Positions 31,950 to 41,894 of a DNA stretch of 64,000 nucleotides are shown one piece after another. The stretch comes from Phaseolus vulgaris (Eukaryota; Streptophyta; Magnoliopsida; Fabales; Fabaceae): contig NC_023749.2 of the NCBI RefSeq assembly GCF_000499845.2, positions 27,125,353 to 27,189,352 on the forward strand. The letters are read 5' to 3'. Both the position numbers and the translations under genes were made by a program. How positions within the stretch are numbered: position 1 is the first letter of the stretch; each line of letters opens with the position of its first letter. The notes below the pieces were generated by a model that worked only from the letters and a program-made list of their open reading frames with translations, ran no database searches and had not been told where the DNA came from.

Positions 31950-33622
31950 GCATAGTCCTGGAGGGGCCAAACAGGTTGTTGATTGAAAAGGCCTTGAGGT
32001 TCGCCTTCAAGGAAAGTAATAATCAGGCAGAGTGTGAGGCCCTGATAGCTAGAATGCTCTTGGCCAAAGAGATGGGCGCACATAGTCTACTAGCGAAGAG
32101 TGATTCGCAGTTGGCCACGGGACAGGTAACCAGGGAGTACCAAGTCAAAGATCCACAGATGACTGCGTACTTAAGTTATGTTCAAGTTCTGAAGGGAGCG
32201 TTCGTGGCGTTCAAGCTGGTGCACGTCCCAAGGGAGCAGAATGCCCGTGCTGACCTGATCGCCAAGCTGGCCAGCTCGGGCAAGGGTAGAAGGCAGAGGA
32301 CGGTCATACAGGAGACCCTCAAAACGCCGCGAACATTTTTCGCAGATAACAGGGTGAACGTCCTCCAGATCAACGCGTCTAAAGGAAGGGCGAGGAGTCA
32401 TCGATCGTTGACTCAGGACACGGCGAAAACCCCCAGCGTAAGCATTTACCCGATCTCACCAGTAGGAAAGGACCCCATGCAAGTGTGCGTCCTTGAAGAA
32501 GGGGACACGTGGATGACGCCCTATAGGCGCTACCTCGCCAATGGGATACTCCCAGTAGAGCCCGAGGAGGGCAAGAAGATAAAAAGAAACTCTGCAAGGT
32601 ACACCCTCGTGGATGGAGCATTGTTCAGACACGGGTTCACACACCTAATCTTGACGTGCGTAAGCGGAGATGAATGTACGAGAATAATGACTGAGCTGCA
32701 CGAGGGGATCTGTGGGAGCCACGTTGGGGGAAGATCTTTAACATCGACGGTCGTGCGCGTAGGGTTCTACTGGCCGACGGTAAGAGAAGATTGTGTAAGG
32801 CACACCCAGCGCTGTAAGCAGTGCCAACAGCACGCCGACTGGCACAAGGCGCCGTCAGAAGAGTTGAGGTCCGTCTACAGTTCGTGGCCTTTCCATAATT
32901 GGGGAATTGACATCCTGGGACCCTTCCCGCTGGCGGTAAGATAAATGAAGTATTTGATAGTAGCCAACAAATACTTCACAAAGTGGATTGAAGCCGAGCC
33001 AGTGGCGCAGATCACGGCTCACAAAGTTCAGCATTTTGTATGGAAGAATATAGTATGTCGTTTTAGCGTACCAAGGCGCCTCGTCTCCGACAATGGGACA
33101 CAGTTCGCCAGCTAGCAGCTGGGCAAGCTATGTGCATAGGTTGGCATAAAGCAGGTGTTCGCGTCTGTCGAGCACCCCCAGACGAACGAACAGGTGGAGT
33201 CCACCATGGAGACGCCGTTTAGCTTGGTATACGGATCAGATGCGATGATCCTGGTGGATATCCATGAGAGCTCGCCACGTTTCCAAAGTTTTGTGGCCAA
33301 AGAGTCCAACGAAGAAAGGAGGGTGAATCTGGATCTGCTGGACGAAGCCAGAGAGGAGGCGATGATCAAAGCTGAGGCAGTAAAAAGAAGAGTGGAGCAC
33401 CAGTACAGCTCCAAGGTAAAGACCCGGCAGTTCCAGGTGGCTGACTTGGTCATGCGAAAGGCTCATCCGTATGAATTGGAGAACAAGCTATCCCCCAAGT
33501 GGACCGGTCCCTTCAGGGTAACCGAGGCTCGGGGGAATGGATCATACAAGCTTGAGACTCTGGAGGGAGGCGCCATCCCGCGCACTTGGAACGCGGCAAA
33601 CCTGAAGTTCTATTTTAGTTAA
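31950..33622 (+). pseudogene. Tat-4 archaeal-type RNase H and integrase, decayed
   Basis: An open stretch to 32944 holds the end of the archaeal-type RNase H (SNNQAECEAL, KSDSQL), the linker and the integrase zinc domain (HEGICGSHVGGR, then CKQC). A TAA at 32942-32944 stands where the other copies have a Gln codon. Further stops lie near 33113 and 33136. After the SDNGTQ and VES catalytic blocks about 60 codons are deleted, and the C-terminal part (33155-33622) follows with a GPF block. Confidence 0.85.
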
Positions 33623-34758
33623 ATACTTTATGTTGTATATAGTTCAAGGGGACACTCTTTTTCCCTTTCGAGGGTTTTTTAATGAGGTCACCCAATTAAA
33701 AGCCAGTTTGAGAGTTTTTTTATTATTACGATGTAAGGAGACACTAAGTAAAGATAACGTGGTTCAGTAAGAAACAAACCCACGACCTTGATGTTTAGAC
33801 ACCTCAAGGGGAGTCGCGAGGGCGCCTCCCTCGAGCGTGGGCATCAAGGGCGAAAGAAAGTTCGAAATCAGTGAAGAGTCGGGCGTCTTGGTGTGGGTAC
33901 ACCCCAAACAGGAGTAGCGTTATCCCTCGGGACACCTCCTCCTTGGGCGTGAGCACCAAGTTCCTGGTCATTTTGGTGTTTAGATACCTCGTAGGAGAGA
34001 GCGACGGGGGGCGCCTCCTACGAGCGTGGGTGCCAAGTGCACTGATTGCCTTGATGTTTAGACACACCGAGGACGAAACGGCGCTGCTTTGTAGCAAGCC
34101 TTTCCTCGGGCGTGGGCATCCAAGCGCAAGTTATAAGGACTGATCGATGGTGAACTGGTTGCTTTGGTGTTTAGACACACCGAGGACGAAACGGCGCTGC
34201 TTTCTAGCAAGCCTCTCCTCGGGCGTGGGCACCAAGCATACCTGTTGACCTGGTGTTTAGACACCTCGAGAGAGGGCGATGGGGGGCGCCTTCTCGAGCG
34301 TGGGCACCAAGCATGAATAGTAGGCTTCGGCCAAGATAAGTCCTCCTTCGCCTTTGAGCGATGTTGAGGCCAGTAACGCTCGTGAGGCTAGGCGCCTCAA
34401 GACCATGAAGAACAAGTAAAAACCAAGTGAAGAAGTCCCCACGATGGGGTAAAAGGAAAGGGTCGAGGACAGTAGAAAGGTACGTGCACATTCCCCACCT
34501 TAGCAATTCGTTGAAGCAAGTTAAAGAAGAAGGTCGAGATAGCGTGCTACCTAAGTTTTAAGTTTGGAGCCCTAAAAGCGTTATCTAGAGGTTAGTAGCA
34601 GAAACGATGTCAGCAAAGGACACAAGTAAAAGAAGGCAGGTGGGCACACAAAGCAGAAATGTGCAAGTCAAATGAGCAATTAAGTTAAAAGATAAACTAG
34701 CATCATAATGTCAATGTGTCATGAAGAGTTACGACATGAAGAGAAAAAGATAAAGAGT
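33623..34758 (+). other. Tat-4 post-integrase noncoding region
   Basis: Contains the conserved element at 33641-33700 (CACTCTTTTTCCCTTTCGAGGG, here with a TTCG loop), a five-unit hairpin array (33786-34310) and about 450 bp without recognisable structure before the antisense-gene stop. Confidence 0.65.
33786..34310 (+). repeat. Covarying hairpin array of Tat-4 (about 5 units)
   Basis: Each unit has GTTTAGACAC near its start and GCGTGGG near its end. Units differ mainly in the two stem arms, which stay complementary: CTCGTAGGAG 33988-33997 with CTCCTACGAG 34015-34024; CCGAGGA 34067-34073 with TCCTCGG 34103-34109; CTCGAGA 34265-34271 with TCTCGAG 34292-34298. An outer stem alternates between CTTGATG/CATCAAG and TTGGTG/CACCAA. 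Confidence 0.85.
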
Positions 34759-36936
34759 TCAAAGGGGGCGAGGCACGATATCGCCATCGACCACATGGTT
34801 GGCTAGGATGAAGAACGCAATGTCCACCTCAGGGTGCTTGTAGGCCACCTAGGCCAGAGCATCTTCGAATCCCGCACCATAGGCCTCCGAGGCGTTAGTA
34901 AAGAGTTCATCCTCGACCCCCTTGGCCTTCTCAGCTTGGGCGGTTGTTTCCTCTTCGGCTTGGGCGAGGGCCTCGATTTTCTCTTCCAACTCTTGTTGGC
35001 ACCCAGCCAGGGCCTGGGTCTTGTCAGCCAACTTGCTCTCAACCTTACCTAGTTGCACCTCTCGAGTAACCGAGCGCTCCTCAAGGTTGGCCATCTTTTC
35101 ACCCTTTTCCTTGAGGGCGTCTTTGAGATCCTCTATCTCAACCCGCAGAGGCACCACCTTGCCCAAGAGAGTGGCATACTCCTGGCCTTGCTTGTGAATT
35201 TTCTTGTTGGCATCCAACTTAGCCTTCCGGAGCACCCCCAACTCTTCGTTTAGTGCGACCTCTTGAGCAAAGGAGCGTTGAAATTGTTGGGCTAGCTGCT
35301 CCTTCATCTTTTCCACCTCATCCGCCAAGGCTTGTCGTTTCTCTACGGCTTGTTGGAGGGAGGAATGGACACGTGCGGTATGGCCCCCGAGGCTGAAGAA
35401 CACACTCTCCTGCAGCGCCTCGTCAGTTGCTGAGCTCCCCAAGCTCTCTTGCCGCCACCCTCTTAGAAAATGCTAGACGACCATGGGGAGCTCAGGGGCG
35501 GTTGCAGGAGGGGGTTCGGGGGTAGTCTCCACTTCTTCCTCGAGAGCAATAGGGGGTGGTGGAGAGGGGGCGCTCGGGCTCGGGGGATTACCCTGGAGGT
35601 TGGTGGGAACCCTTGCAGAAGATGAGTGGGACGTGCCCACCATTGTAGTCTTCCTCCTCTTGAAGGCAGGACCCCCAACGGATTCTTCCTCTTCATCCGA
35701 TGCAATGTGTACCACCCCTTCGTTCAAAGGGGCTTGAGGTAAAACAGCTCTAACCGTGGCCAAAGGGATAGCCTTGATTGGAGCTGTAGAAACCGGTGCA
35801 ACCCTTGGAGAAGCAGGGGCGGGGATTGATCGAGGGGAAATAGCTGTTGGCAGGGTAGGCTTGGAAGCTGCTAGGGGCGTGGTGATAGAGGTAGGGGGCG
35901 CAGAAGGACCCGCTTTGTTTGCAGCAGCACCACGGGTCAAGAGCCCAGCCAGCCGGGTGCGTTTCTCTTGGGTCATCACCATGGCTGCACCAGAAGGGAG
36001 TGGATAAGAATGAAGTTAGGAAAGTATGAACAAACTAAGACATGAGAATCAGTTGAAGCAACATCAGTTATCAGTTAAACATGCATGCGAGTTAAAAGGT
36101 AAATGGGAAAGCGTATGCGTGGTATATGCGTAGGAGGCGGGAGAGCGAGTTCCTATACCCAAATAGTTGGCAAGGGCAGTAGGGTCGCGCCCATGCTTGA
36201 TGAGGTCAGCTGTATTGAAGACAATGCCCAAGCTGGCCAAGACCTGGCACATTTCGCGACCAGCTGATGAAAGCTCGTTTAGAGACTTGGCCTTGTCGAA
36301 CTTGAGTTCCTTCACCCAGTATAGTGGGAAGCCGTCAAGGGCTGTGCGGTCGTAGTCAGAGGCGCACACCCTGAAGAATTTTCCTCTGAATCCCTTGTAG
36401 GATTGTTGAAAGAGGGTAAAGAGAACCCTCCCAGTGACCCTGCTCAGGCTCACCCAGAGGTTGTTTCCAAGGCTTTTGGCTTCAAAAAAGTGAAGGAACA
36501 CGTCAACTGAAGGGGTGAGGCCAAAATGTCCTAGAAGGAGGGAGAAGGCTCTGATGAAGGCCCAGTTGTTGGGATGCAGCTGGGCAGGAGCCACGTTCAA
36601 TTCCGTGAGGAGCTCCATCTCGAAGTTGTTAAAGGGAAGACGTTGCCCTATGCGCTTGAACACCGTTTGGTAAAAGAAGAAGAACGGCTCCCCGTTGTTG
36701 GAGCGATCGTCAACACAAACAAGTTCGCCGGTAGTGCAAGGGCGAACATAAATATAAGCATCGTGTTCCCTCCCAAACGCTTTCCCTACAGGGTCGCTAT
36801 AACAATGGGCCCTCTAGTCTTCAGCGCTGAGTAGGGTGGAAGATTCGGCAAGGAGCCTATCGGAGGCCCAAGAGTAAGAAGCTTTGTAATTTATGAAAGG
36901 AGGTGGTGGGTTGGCCGTGACTTTGGTTCTCGCCAT
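34759..36936 (-). pseudogene. Tat-4 antisense gene, two coding exons, several stops
   Basis: Exon 1 36936-36159 (MARTK start, PF04195-like block including FEMELLTELN and FEAKSLGNNLW), intron 36158-35985 (GTATAG donor, CTGGTGCAG acceptor), exon 2 35984-34759, ending VVDGDIVP. The intron position and phase match Tat-5 and Tat-3. Exon 2 has an FKRRK basic motif, Pro/Ser-rich stretches and a long heptad-rich coiled coil. TAG codons interrupt it at 36816-36814, 35472-35470 and 34848-34846; the last replaces a Gln codon kept in Tat-3. Function of the family is unknown. Confidence 0.82.
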
Positions 36937-37489
36937 GGTCGAAGAAGCTGGGTAAAAAGAAAAGGCAACGGTTCAGCAAGGGGGGCTATGGTGCAAAACT
37001 AGGGAAACTCAGAAACTCTACCCAATGCGAGAAAACCCAGAGAAACAGGGGAACGAAGGAAATGCAGACGAAAGCGAGAAATGCGAAAGTTTAAACAGTC
37101 CCAGACAATTTATCAGAGCAGAATATCGAGAGATAAGAGCAAACGATTGAGAAAAATCGTACCTTTTTGCGTTAATCAGTGAAAGTCTCAGTTTTTGCGA
37201 AGAAGGATCAGCGAAAGCTTGAGGAAGAAGATGAAGAGTGCAAACGTTAGCATAAATGATGGAACAGTGTCTAAGAGCGCGTTTTCAAAGAGTTTAACGT
37301 AAACTTAAGAAGCACAAGAGGCGTTAAGTCATGGCCGTGCAATTGGGCCACGCGTTTATGGATTACCGCATGAACAGAAAGTGTCACTTCATAACACAAA
37401 GTGTCTTGTCATAGAATGCCACGTAGGACGGTAGGGCGAGGCCTTAGTCTTTTCGCTAAGCAGTTGTCAGATCAAGACTAGGGGGCTTG
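36937..37489 (-). promoter_or_regulatory. Upstream region and 5'UTR intron of the Tat-4 antisense gene
   Basis: A likely 5'UTR intron runs 37162-36948 (AAAAG/GTACG donor, TTTTTACCCAG acceptor), at the place seen in Tat-2 and Tat-5. The polypurine tract AGACTAGGGGGCTTG lies at 37475-37489, just before the LTR, on the other strand. Confidence 0.6.
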
Positions 37490-38357
37490 TGTACCGACCC
37501 GTCCTCGGGCGTTGACCAAAGTCAACATAGAGGGTGTCCCCCCACGATACCTACAGGTAGGAGTGATCGTGGAGGAGGCGGCACAGTAGGAGGCGACACG
37601 GTAGGGGCGTGGAGGCCTCGGGCCTCGGTACCCCAAACAGTAATGGTAGGTGAGGAAAGGTGGTTTTCAAGCCACACCTCCAGCACCAGAAAGAAGAAGC
37701 CCCACTCACAAGGGATCCGTGCATAGAGTGTAGAGACGCGGCAAGTACGCACCACCGATGGAAAGCCACCGGGGCAAAGACGACCCATGAGAGGGTCACA
37801 TCCCAGGAGGCAATCCGCATGTATGGTACGTAAGGAAGGCAAAAGATCCCCTAGGGCGGATGACTCAGAGGATGGGCGCATGAGTTGGCACCCAAGCAGT
37901 CACCCCCGCGCGGGATGCACTCCAGGAGAATTACCTTACACACTGGGATTTCCCTAAGTTTGGGCTACAGTGTCGTGAGGCTGCACCCACAGATAGGCTT
38001 AAGTTAGAGGTAGACACGTGGCAGAAACACGGGCAAAGGTATATAAGGCTTTGCCACAAGCAGAATAAGGTACGTTTTCACAATTTACACACAAGTGAAC
38101 TCAGAGAGAGAGAGAATTTAGTTACACACTTCTTTGAGCACTGAGCTGGTGGTGTTCTGCGACAAGAAGTGTCACGGTGTTTTCTGCCATAACTGACTTG
38201 AGCGTCGGAGTGCAAACGGCCACGAGGGCGCCCATTTGTCTCTCTGTTTCAGGTATTCGCTGGAGGTAGAAGGTGAAGCTGGAACGAAAGCGAAGGAGTC
38301 CTAGAAGCGTAGTTCGTAGCTACGCACGAAGGTGATCCAAGTCAACCGGCAGGAACA
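37490..38357 (+). repeat. Tat-4 3' LTR (868 bp)
   Basis: Starts TGTACCGACCCG and ends CCGGCAGGAACA. TATATAAG at 38040-38047 with CACGTG at 38015-38020, and the word GACTTGAGCGTCGGAGTGC at 38195-38213, show the same promoter/R/U5 plan as Tat-5 despite strong divergence. Confidence 0.88.
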
Positions 38358-38421
38358 TGTTCAATATACAGAAGGGATTTACCCTATTCTTTCTTTTCCT
38401 TTAATAATATTAAAATACCAT

Positions 38422-38640
38422 TAACTCCTTGGTAATAATAGGATTTCACAAACTCCTTGTAATAACGGGGGTTTTGCAAACCCCTGGTAATAACGGTGGT
38501 TTACAAAACTCTTGATAAAAACGGGATTTTACAAATCCCCTGTAATAACGGGAATTTACAAAACCTTTGTAATAACAGGTGTTTACAGAACCCCTGGTAA
38601 TAACAATGGTTTATAGAACCTCCGGTAAAATTTAAACTTT
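38422..38640 (+). repeat. Tandem array of about 28-bp imperfect palindromes, about 7.5 copies
   Basis: Units share CCTNGTAATAACGGG and a TTTACAAA-type centre. Adjacent halves pair, for example GGGGTTTTGCAAACCCC (near 38468) and GGGATTTTACAAATCCC (near 38521). It is not part of Tat-4, and I do not recognise it. Confidence 0.85.
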
Positions 38641-39227
38641 CAAGAATTACTCAAAATTGCTGATATTCTATTAACGACGTTGCATAATAAAAGTAAACGG
38701 TGGATAACGCGCGGGGTTAAAACCGCTAGAAACGTTAAAAATAATTTTTCTACGAGTGTTTAGTTAAATCAAATTTAATATAAAAAAAATACAAAATTCA
38801 ACTCGATCTAATTTAATATTTTTTAATAAATTGGATAATAAGTTCCTTCAAATGCTATCAACTCCTATAACAAATATCCCTAGTTTTTCTATATAAAAAT
38901 TTAGTATTTGTGAAATGATTTGGACGTTGAAGTATATATATAGTACGTAATCTGTTATCTGATGACGCGTCATTTTATTTATTCTATTCTATCTCTTTCC
39001 ACTTTCCTAAGTATGATAACTTAAACCATTAGTCTAATGGGAGTCTTCTCCACTGTAAGTAAACAACTCTGCATTCACAAACACCATATTAAATTTCCGT
39101 ATCAAATTCATGGAAAAACACAAATTTTTCATTACATTACTATTTTTTCTCTACAACCTCCTCCCAAAGAGAAGGAACATATCCCCGAAACTAACACAAA
39201 ATTAATAAAAAAGGAAAATGGAAAATT
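38641..39227 (+). other. AT-rich intergenic DNA and 3' side of the glutaredoxin gene
   Basis: No gene seen. The last 250 bp should hold the 3'UTR of the minus-strand glutaredoxin gene; a complement of AATAAA is available at about 38973-38982. Otherwise unremarkable. Confidence 0.5.
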
Positions 39228-39656
39228 CTAGAGCCATAGAGCTCGTGCTTCTTTGAGTATTGGAACCAATTCCCCAGAAATATGAGTGGCCATAACTCGA
39301 TCCAATCCCCCAAACAATTTCCCACCAATAAAAACCGCAGGAAACTGCATCTTGTTTTCGTTGCCACCCACAATTGCTTCCAATTCTCTAACCACACCCA
39401 CTTCGTCATGCTCCTCCACCTCGTGCATGGCAGGGTTCACCCCAAGACCCAAAAGCAATCGGTTCACCACGTGGCTCATGCAACAACCACGCCTAGCGAA
39501 GACTATAACCGCGTTCTCTAAGACCATGTTTGGCACCATTTTGGTGGAAACAAAGGAGGGAGTAATGTTAGTGGTGTTGTTGATAGTAGTGAAGTGAGTG
39601 GTGGGGGAAGATGAGATGAGAGGTTGCCATGACCTATAAGGAATTGCTTGTTGCAT
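39228..39656 (-). CDS. GRXC9: CC-type glutaredoxin (ROXY class), GRXC9/GRX480-like
   Basis: An intact, intronless 142-residue protein and the only complete host gene here. The active site is CCMS at residues 58-61, preceded by NAVIVFARRG. The glutathione-binding cis-Pro segment FPAVFIGG and the GGLDRVMATHISGELVPIL block follow. It ends in ALWL (139-142), the tail by which ROXY proteins recruit TOPLESS-type co-repressors and work with TGA bZIP factors. Such proteins act in the nucleus and cytosol in salicylate/jasmonate cross-talk and detoxification responses (family knowledge). Arabidopsis GRXC9, as I recall, has CCMC; here the fourth residue is Ser, so a dithiol mechanism through that position is impossible. 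The start is the first ATG in frame, about 110 bp after a TATA box. The symbol is by resemblance, not proven orthology. Confidence 0.93.
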   Translation of the reverse strand: MQQAIPYRSWQPLISSSPTTHFTTINNTTNITPSFVSTKMVPNMVLENAVIVFARRGCCMSHVVNRLLLGLGVNPAMHEVEEHDEVGVVRELEAIVGGNENKMQFPAVFIGGKLFGGLDRVMATHISGELVPILKEARALWL

Positions 39657-40694
39657 GATGTTTTACTTTTGAGGAAGTTAATGATTTCTAAAGAGAGAGA
39701 AGAAGAAGAAAAAGAAGATGGTGTTGTGTGAGTGTGAGTTTGTTTGATTTTGGTTATGGAGGGTGAATATAAAGGGGAAAGAAAGAGTGGGTTGAGTTGT
39801 TGATGATTTGAAAGGGTCATTAGCTTGTAACGTCAACTGCAAATAAGCTTATTTTTAATATTATTATTTTATTTTTCTAAGTTTCTAAGATTACGCGGTG
39901 TTATTTGGTCGTCTTACGTTTGAGGTTGTCACTTCGTATTTTTATTTTCTACGTTGTGGGTTTTGGACGGCCATCCCCACTTGGCACTTTTGAAACATCC
40001 CACTCTGCAAAACACTGCTGCTAGTGTTGGACTAAATGCTCTGCAACATTTAAAATAAAATAAAATAAATGCAATTAAGACACTAATTTCATAAGCATTT
40101 GTACTTGAATCAAGGAAGAGAGAATGAGGGAATATTTTTAAACATTACAAAAGAGGGTGTGAATATTCTGATCTTAAATAGATTAAGATAATATTGTTAT
40201 AATCAATTTTATGTATTATTTATTTTAGAGTTAAGAGTTTTGTCAATCTTTTATTTTAAAAGATATTTCATAGTATTAAGGAAGAGAGAACGTGAAAATA
40301 TTTTTAAACATTATAAAATTTTTCGTTTGATGTTAATGAGATGAATTGAAATTGTGAAGGGAAAACAATAGAAAAAAAAGAAAAGAAAATGTGGAACAAG
40401 TGCGTAGCGAGACACGTTATTAACAATGAAAAGCGACAAATTAAGCGTCATGGGCTCGTGGCATGACATAAAGGTGTGGGACCCACCACGTGGCAAGGAT
40501 TAAGCTCTATCCACTAACGACGTCATATACTGTTGTCCACTGTCCGAACATGACATGGCCATCCCACAAATTATTATACGTAGTTAAAAATAATTACAAC
40601 CTTATTATTATAGATGCATAATCTTATTCCAATTAAATAAAAAGGTTAATCACTTATTTCCTCCTATAATTAATTTATTTATTTTAATGATATT
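39657..40694 (-). promoter_or_regulatory. Upstream region of the glutaredoxin gene
   Basis: Holds the gene's 5'UTR and promoter. TATA-like TTTATATT is the complement of 39766-39773. TTGACGT (complement of 39830-39836), a TGACG core of the type bound by TGA factors overlapping a W-box core TTGAC, lies about 60 bp further upstream. Farther out are TGACGTC (complement of 40519-40525) and a CACGTG near 40488. Two direct repeats of about 48 bp lie at about 40113-40160 and 40275-40322. No other gene seen. Confidence 0.55.
39766..39773 (-). promoter_or_regulatory. TATA box of the glutaredoxin gene
   Basis: CCTTTATATTCACC on the minus strand, about 110 bp before the ATG, a normal distance for a short 5'UTR. 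Confidence 0.6.
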
Positions 40695-41489
40695 TGTACC
40701 GCCCTGGTGGTCGGGTGTGATGACGTGGCATCCTGCTACAGTGTAGGCGTGTTGACAAGGCGCCAGGTTGGCAGAAGGAAGGAAGTTGGGGGACACGTGT
40801 AGTCACCAGTTGTTAAGCTGGCGTGTTCCGACTTCCAGCTTACCAGAATAGGCGATCGCCAGGTTGAAGATGAAGTCGCCAGATGTAGACCCAGGCGACC
40901 AAGCAGTCGGAGATCGCCAGAACAAGCACATCGCCGAAGATGAAGGAGAAGCAGATTATGAAGGCGGCCGGCGAGACCACAGGGAAGGTGTATGAAGGCC
41001 CCTAACTCGCCAGTTCCAGTATAGATCGCACTCCTAAGTTAGCTATGCACTGGGCAGTACCATGCATAAGTAACTTAGCCAAAATGAGAGCAGAAGCAGC
41101 GCCAAGTCAGGGAGCCTCCAGATGATGGCACGTGTACAGTTGGATGCGAGCCACGTGTCCAAGTTTGTAACTGCCAGGAGAGAGAAAGCCACCAGGTATA
41201 TAAGAGTTCTTAACAGACTTTCTGAGGTACGCACGTTCAGTTCATACACTTTACGCTTGCGAGTGATAGAGCTGATTGTGAGAGAGGATTTGCACGGTTC
41301 TAGTTCTCTTAGTTTTTGGTGATACCGTCACTGACTTGAGCGTCGGAGTGCGATCGGCCGCAGCGGCGCCGTATCGTTTCTTTGCAGGTTCTTGAAGTAG
41401 ATCCCGGAGAGGAACGAAGGTGAGAAGCGGTGCGCACGTCGATCCTTTGACGAGGCATTCTCCAGCGTTCCAGTCAACAGGCAGGATCA
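40695..41489 (+). repeat. Tat-5 5' LTR (795 bp)
   Basis: Two CACGTG boxes (41129-41134, 41152-41157) precede TATATAA at 41197-41203. GACTTGAGCGTCGGAGTGC is at 41333-41351. Ends GGCAGGATCA. Confidence 0.95.
41197..41203 (+). promoter_or_regulatory. TATA box of the Tat-5 5' LTR
   Basis: TATATAA inside CAGGTATATAAGAG, with paired G-box cores 40-70 bp upstream. The same arrangement is in the 3' LTR and the Tat-2 5' LTR. Confidence 0.75.
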
Positions 41490-41894
41490 CCAGGCGCCCA
41501 CCGTGGGGCCCTGTAAAACTTGCTCCCATCCACAGCGTGAGTTCTTGGAAGTTCGAGGTTTTCTGCGTGGTTGTGTGCTGGTGCAACCGTCGTCCGCAGT
41601 TTCTTTGAGTTTCGTTCGGTGAATTTGCGTTTTGAACCGTTCGTTTGGCTTTTCGATCGGTGGAGTAAGGTTTTCTGCGGCTTACGCGTAATCTGTTTGG
41701 TGGAAGTTCGAGTTCTTTCGTTTGTTTGGTTGTTCGCGGGGAAGCGGTGGTTTCTGGCGAAGTCGTGGTTTTCTTTGAAGGCTTACGGTGTTCTTGAGTT
41801 TTCTTGCACTGTTTCGCTCTGTTTCTCCGATTGATCGCTGATTCGATCGAGGCTGAAGTGTTGTTTGCTGTTTTCCTGTGATTCGCTGAAGTTA
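41490..41894 (+). other. Tat-5 leader
   Basis: Starts CCAGGCGCCCACCGTGGGG, the short inverted repeat shared by Tat leaders at the primer-binding position; no clear TGG start, so the primer tRNA is not assigned. No gene seen. Confidence 0.6.

Larger units (their letters stand above)
31950..38357 (+). mobile_element. Tat-4: diverged, 5'-truncated Tat element
   Basis: Starts inside the archaeal-type RNase H, followed by integrase, post-integrase hairpin array, antisense gene and 3' LTR (37490-38357). The LTR and gag to RT at the 5' side are missing. It is clearly diverged from Tat-1, -2, -3 and -5 and carries numerous stops, so it is the oldest Tat copy here. Confidence 0.88.

Noticed and set aside
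38422..38640. CRISPR-like array
   Set aside because: Regular spacing and palindromic units, but the units vary and have no unique spacers, and this is a plant nuclear locus.
39518..39820. Frame MTLSNHQQLN... upstream of the glutaredoxin
   Set aside because: It spans the TATA box and overlaps the gene out of frame; it would lie mostly outside the transcript.
41490..41510. A defined tRNA primer site for Tat elements
   Set aside because: GGCGCCCACCGTGGGG is at the right place, but the TGG expected to pair with CCA is absent in all copies, so the primer tRNA is left open.
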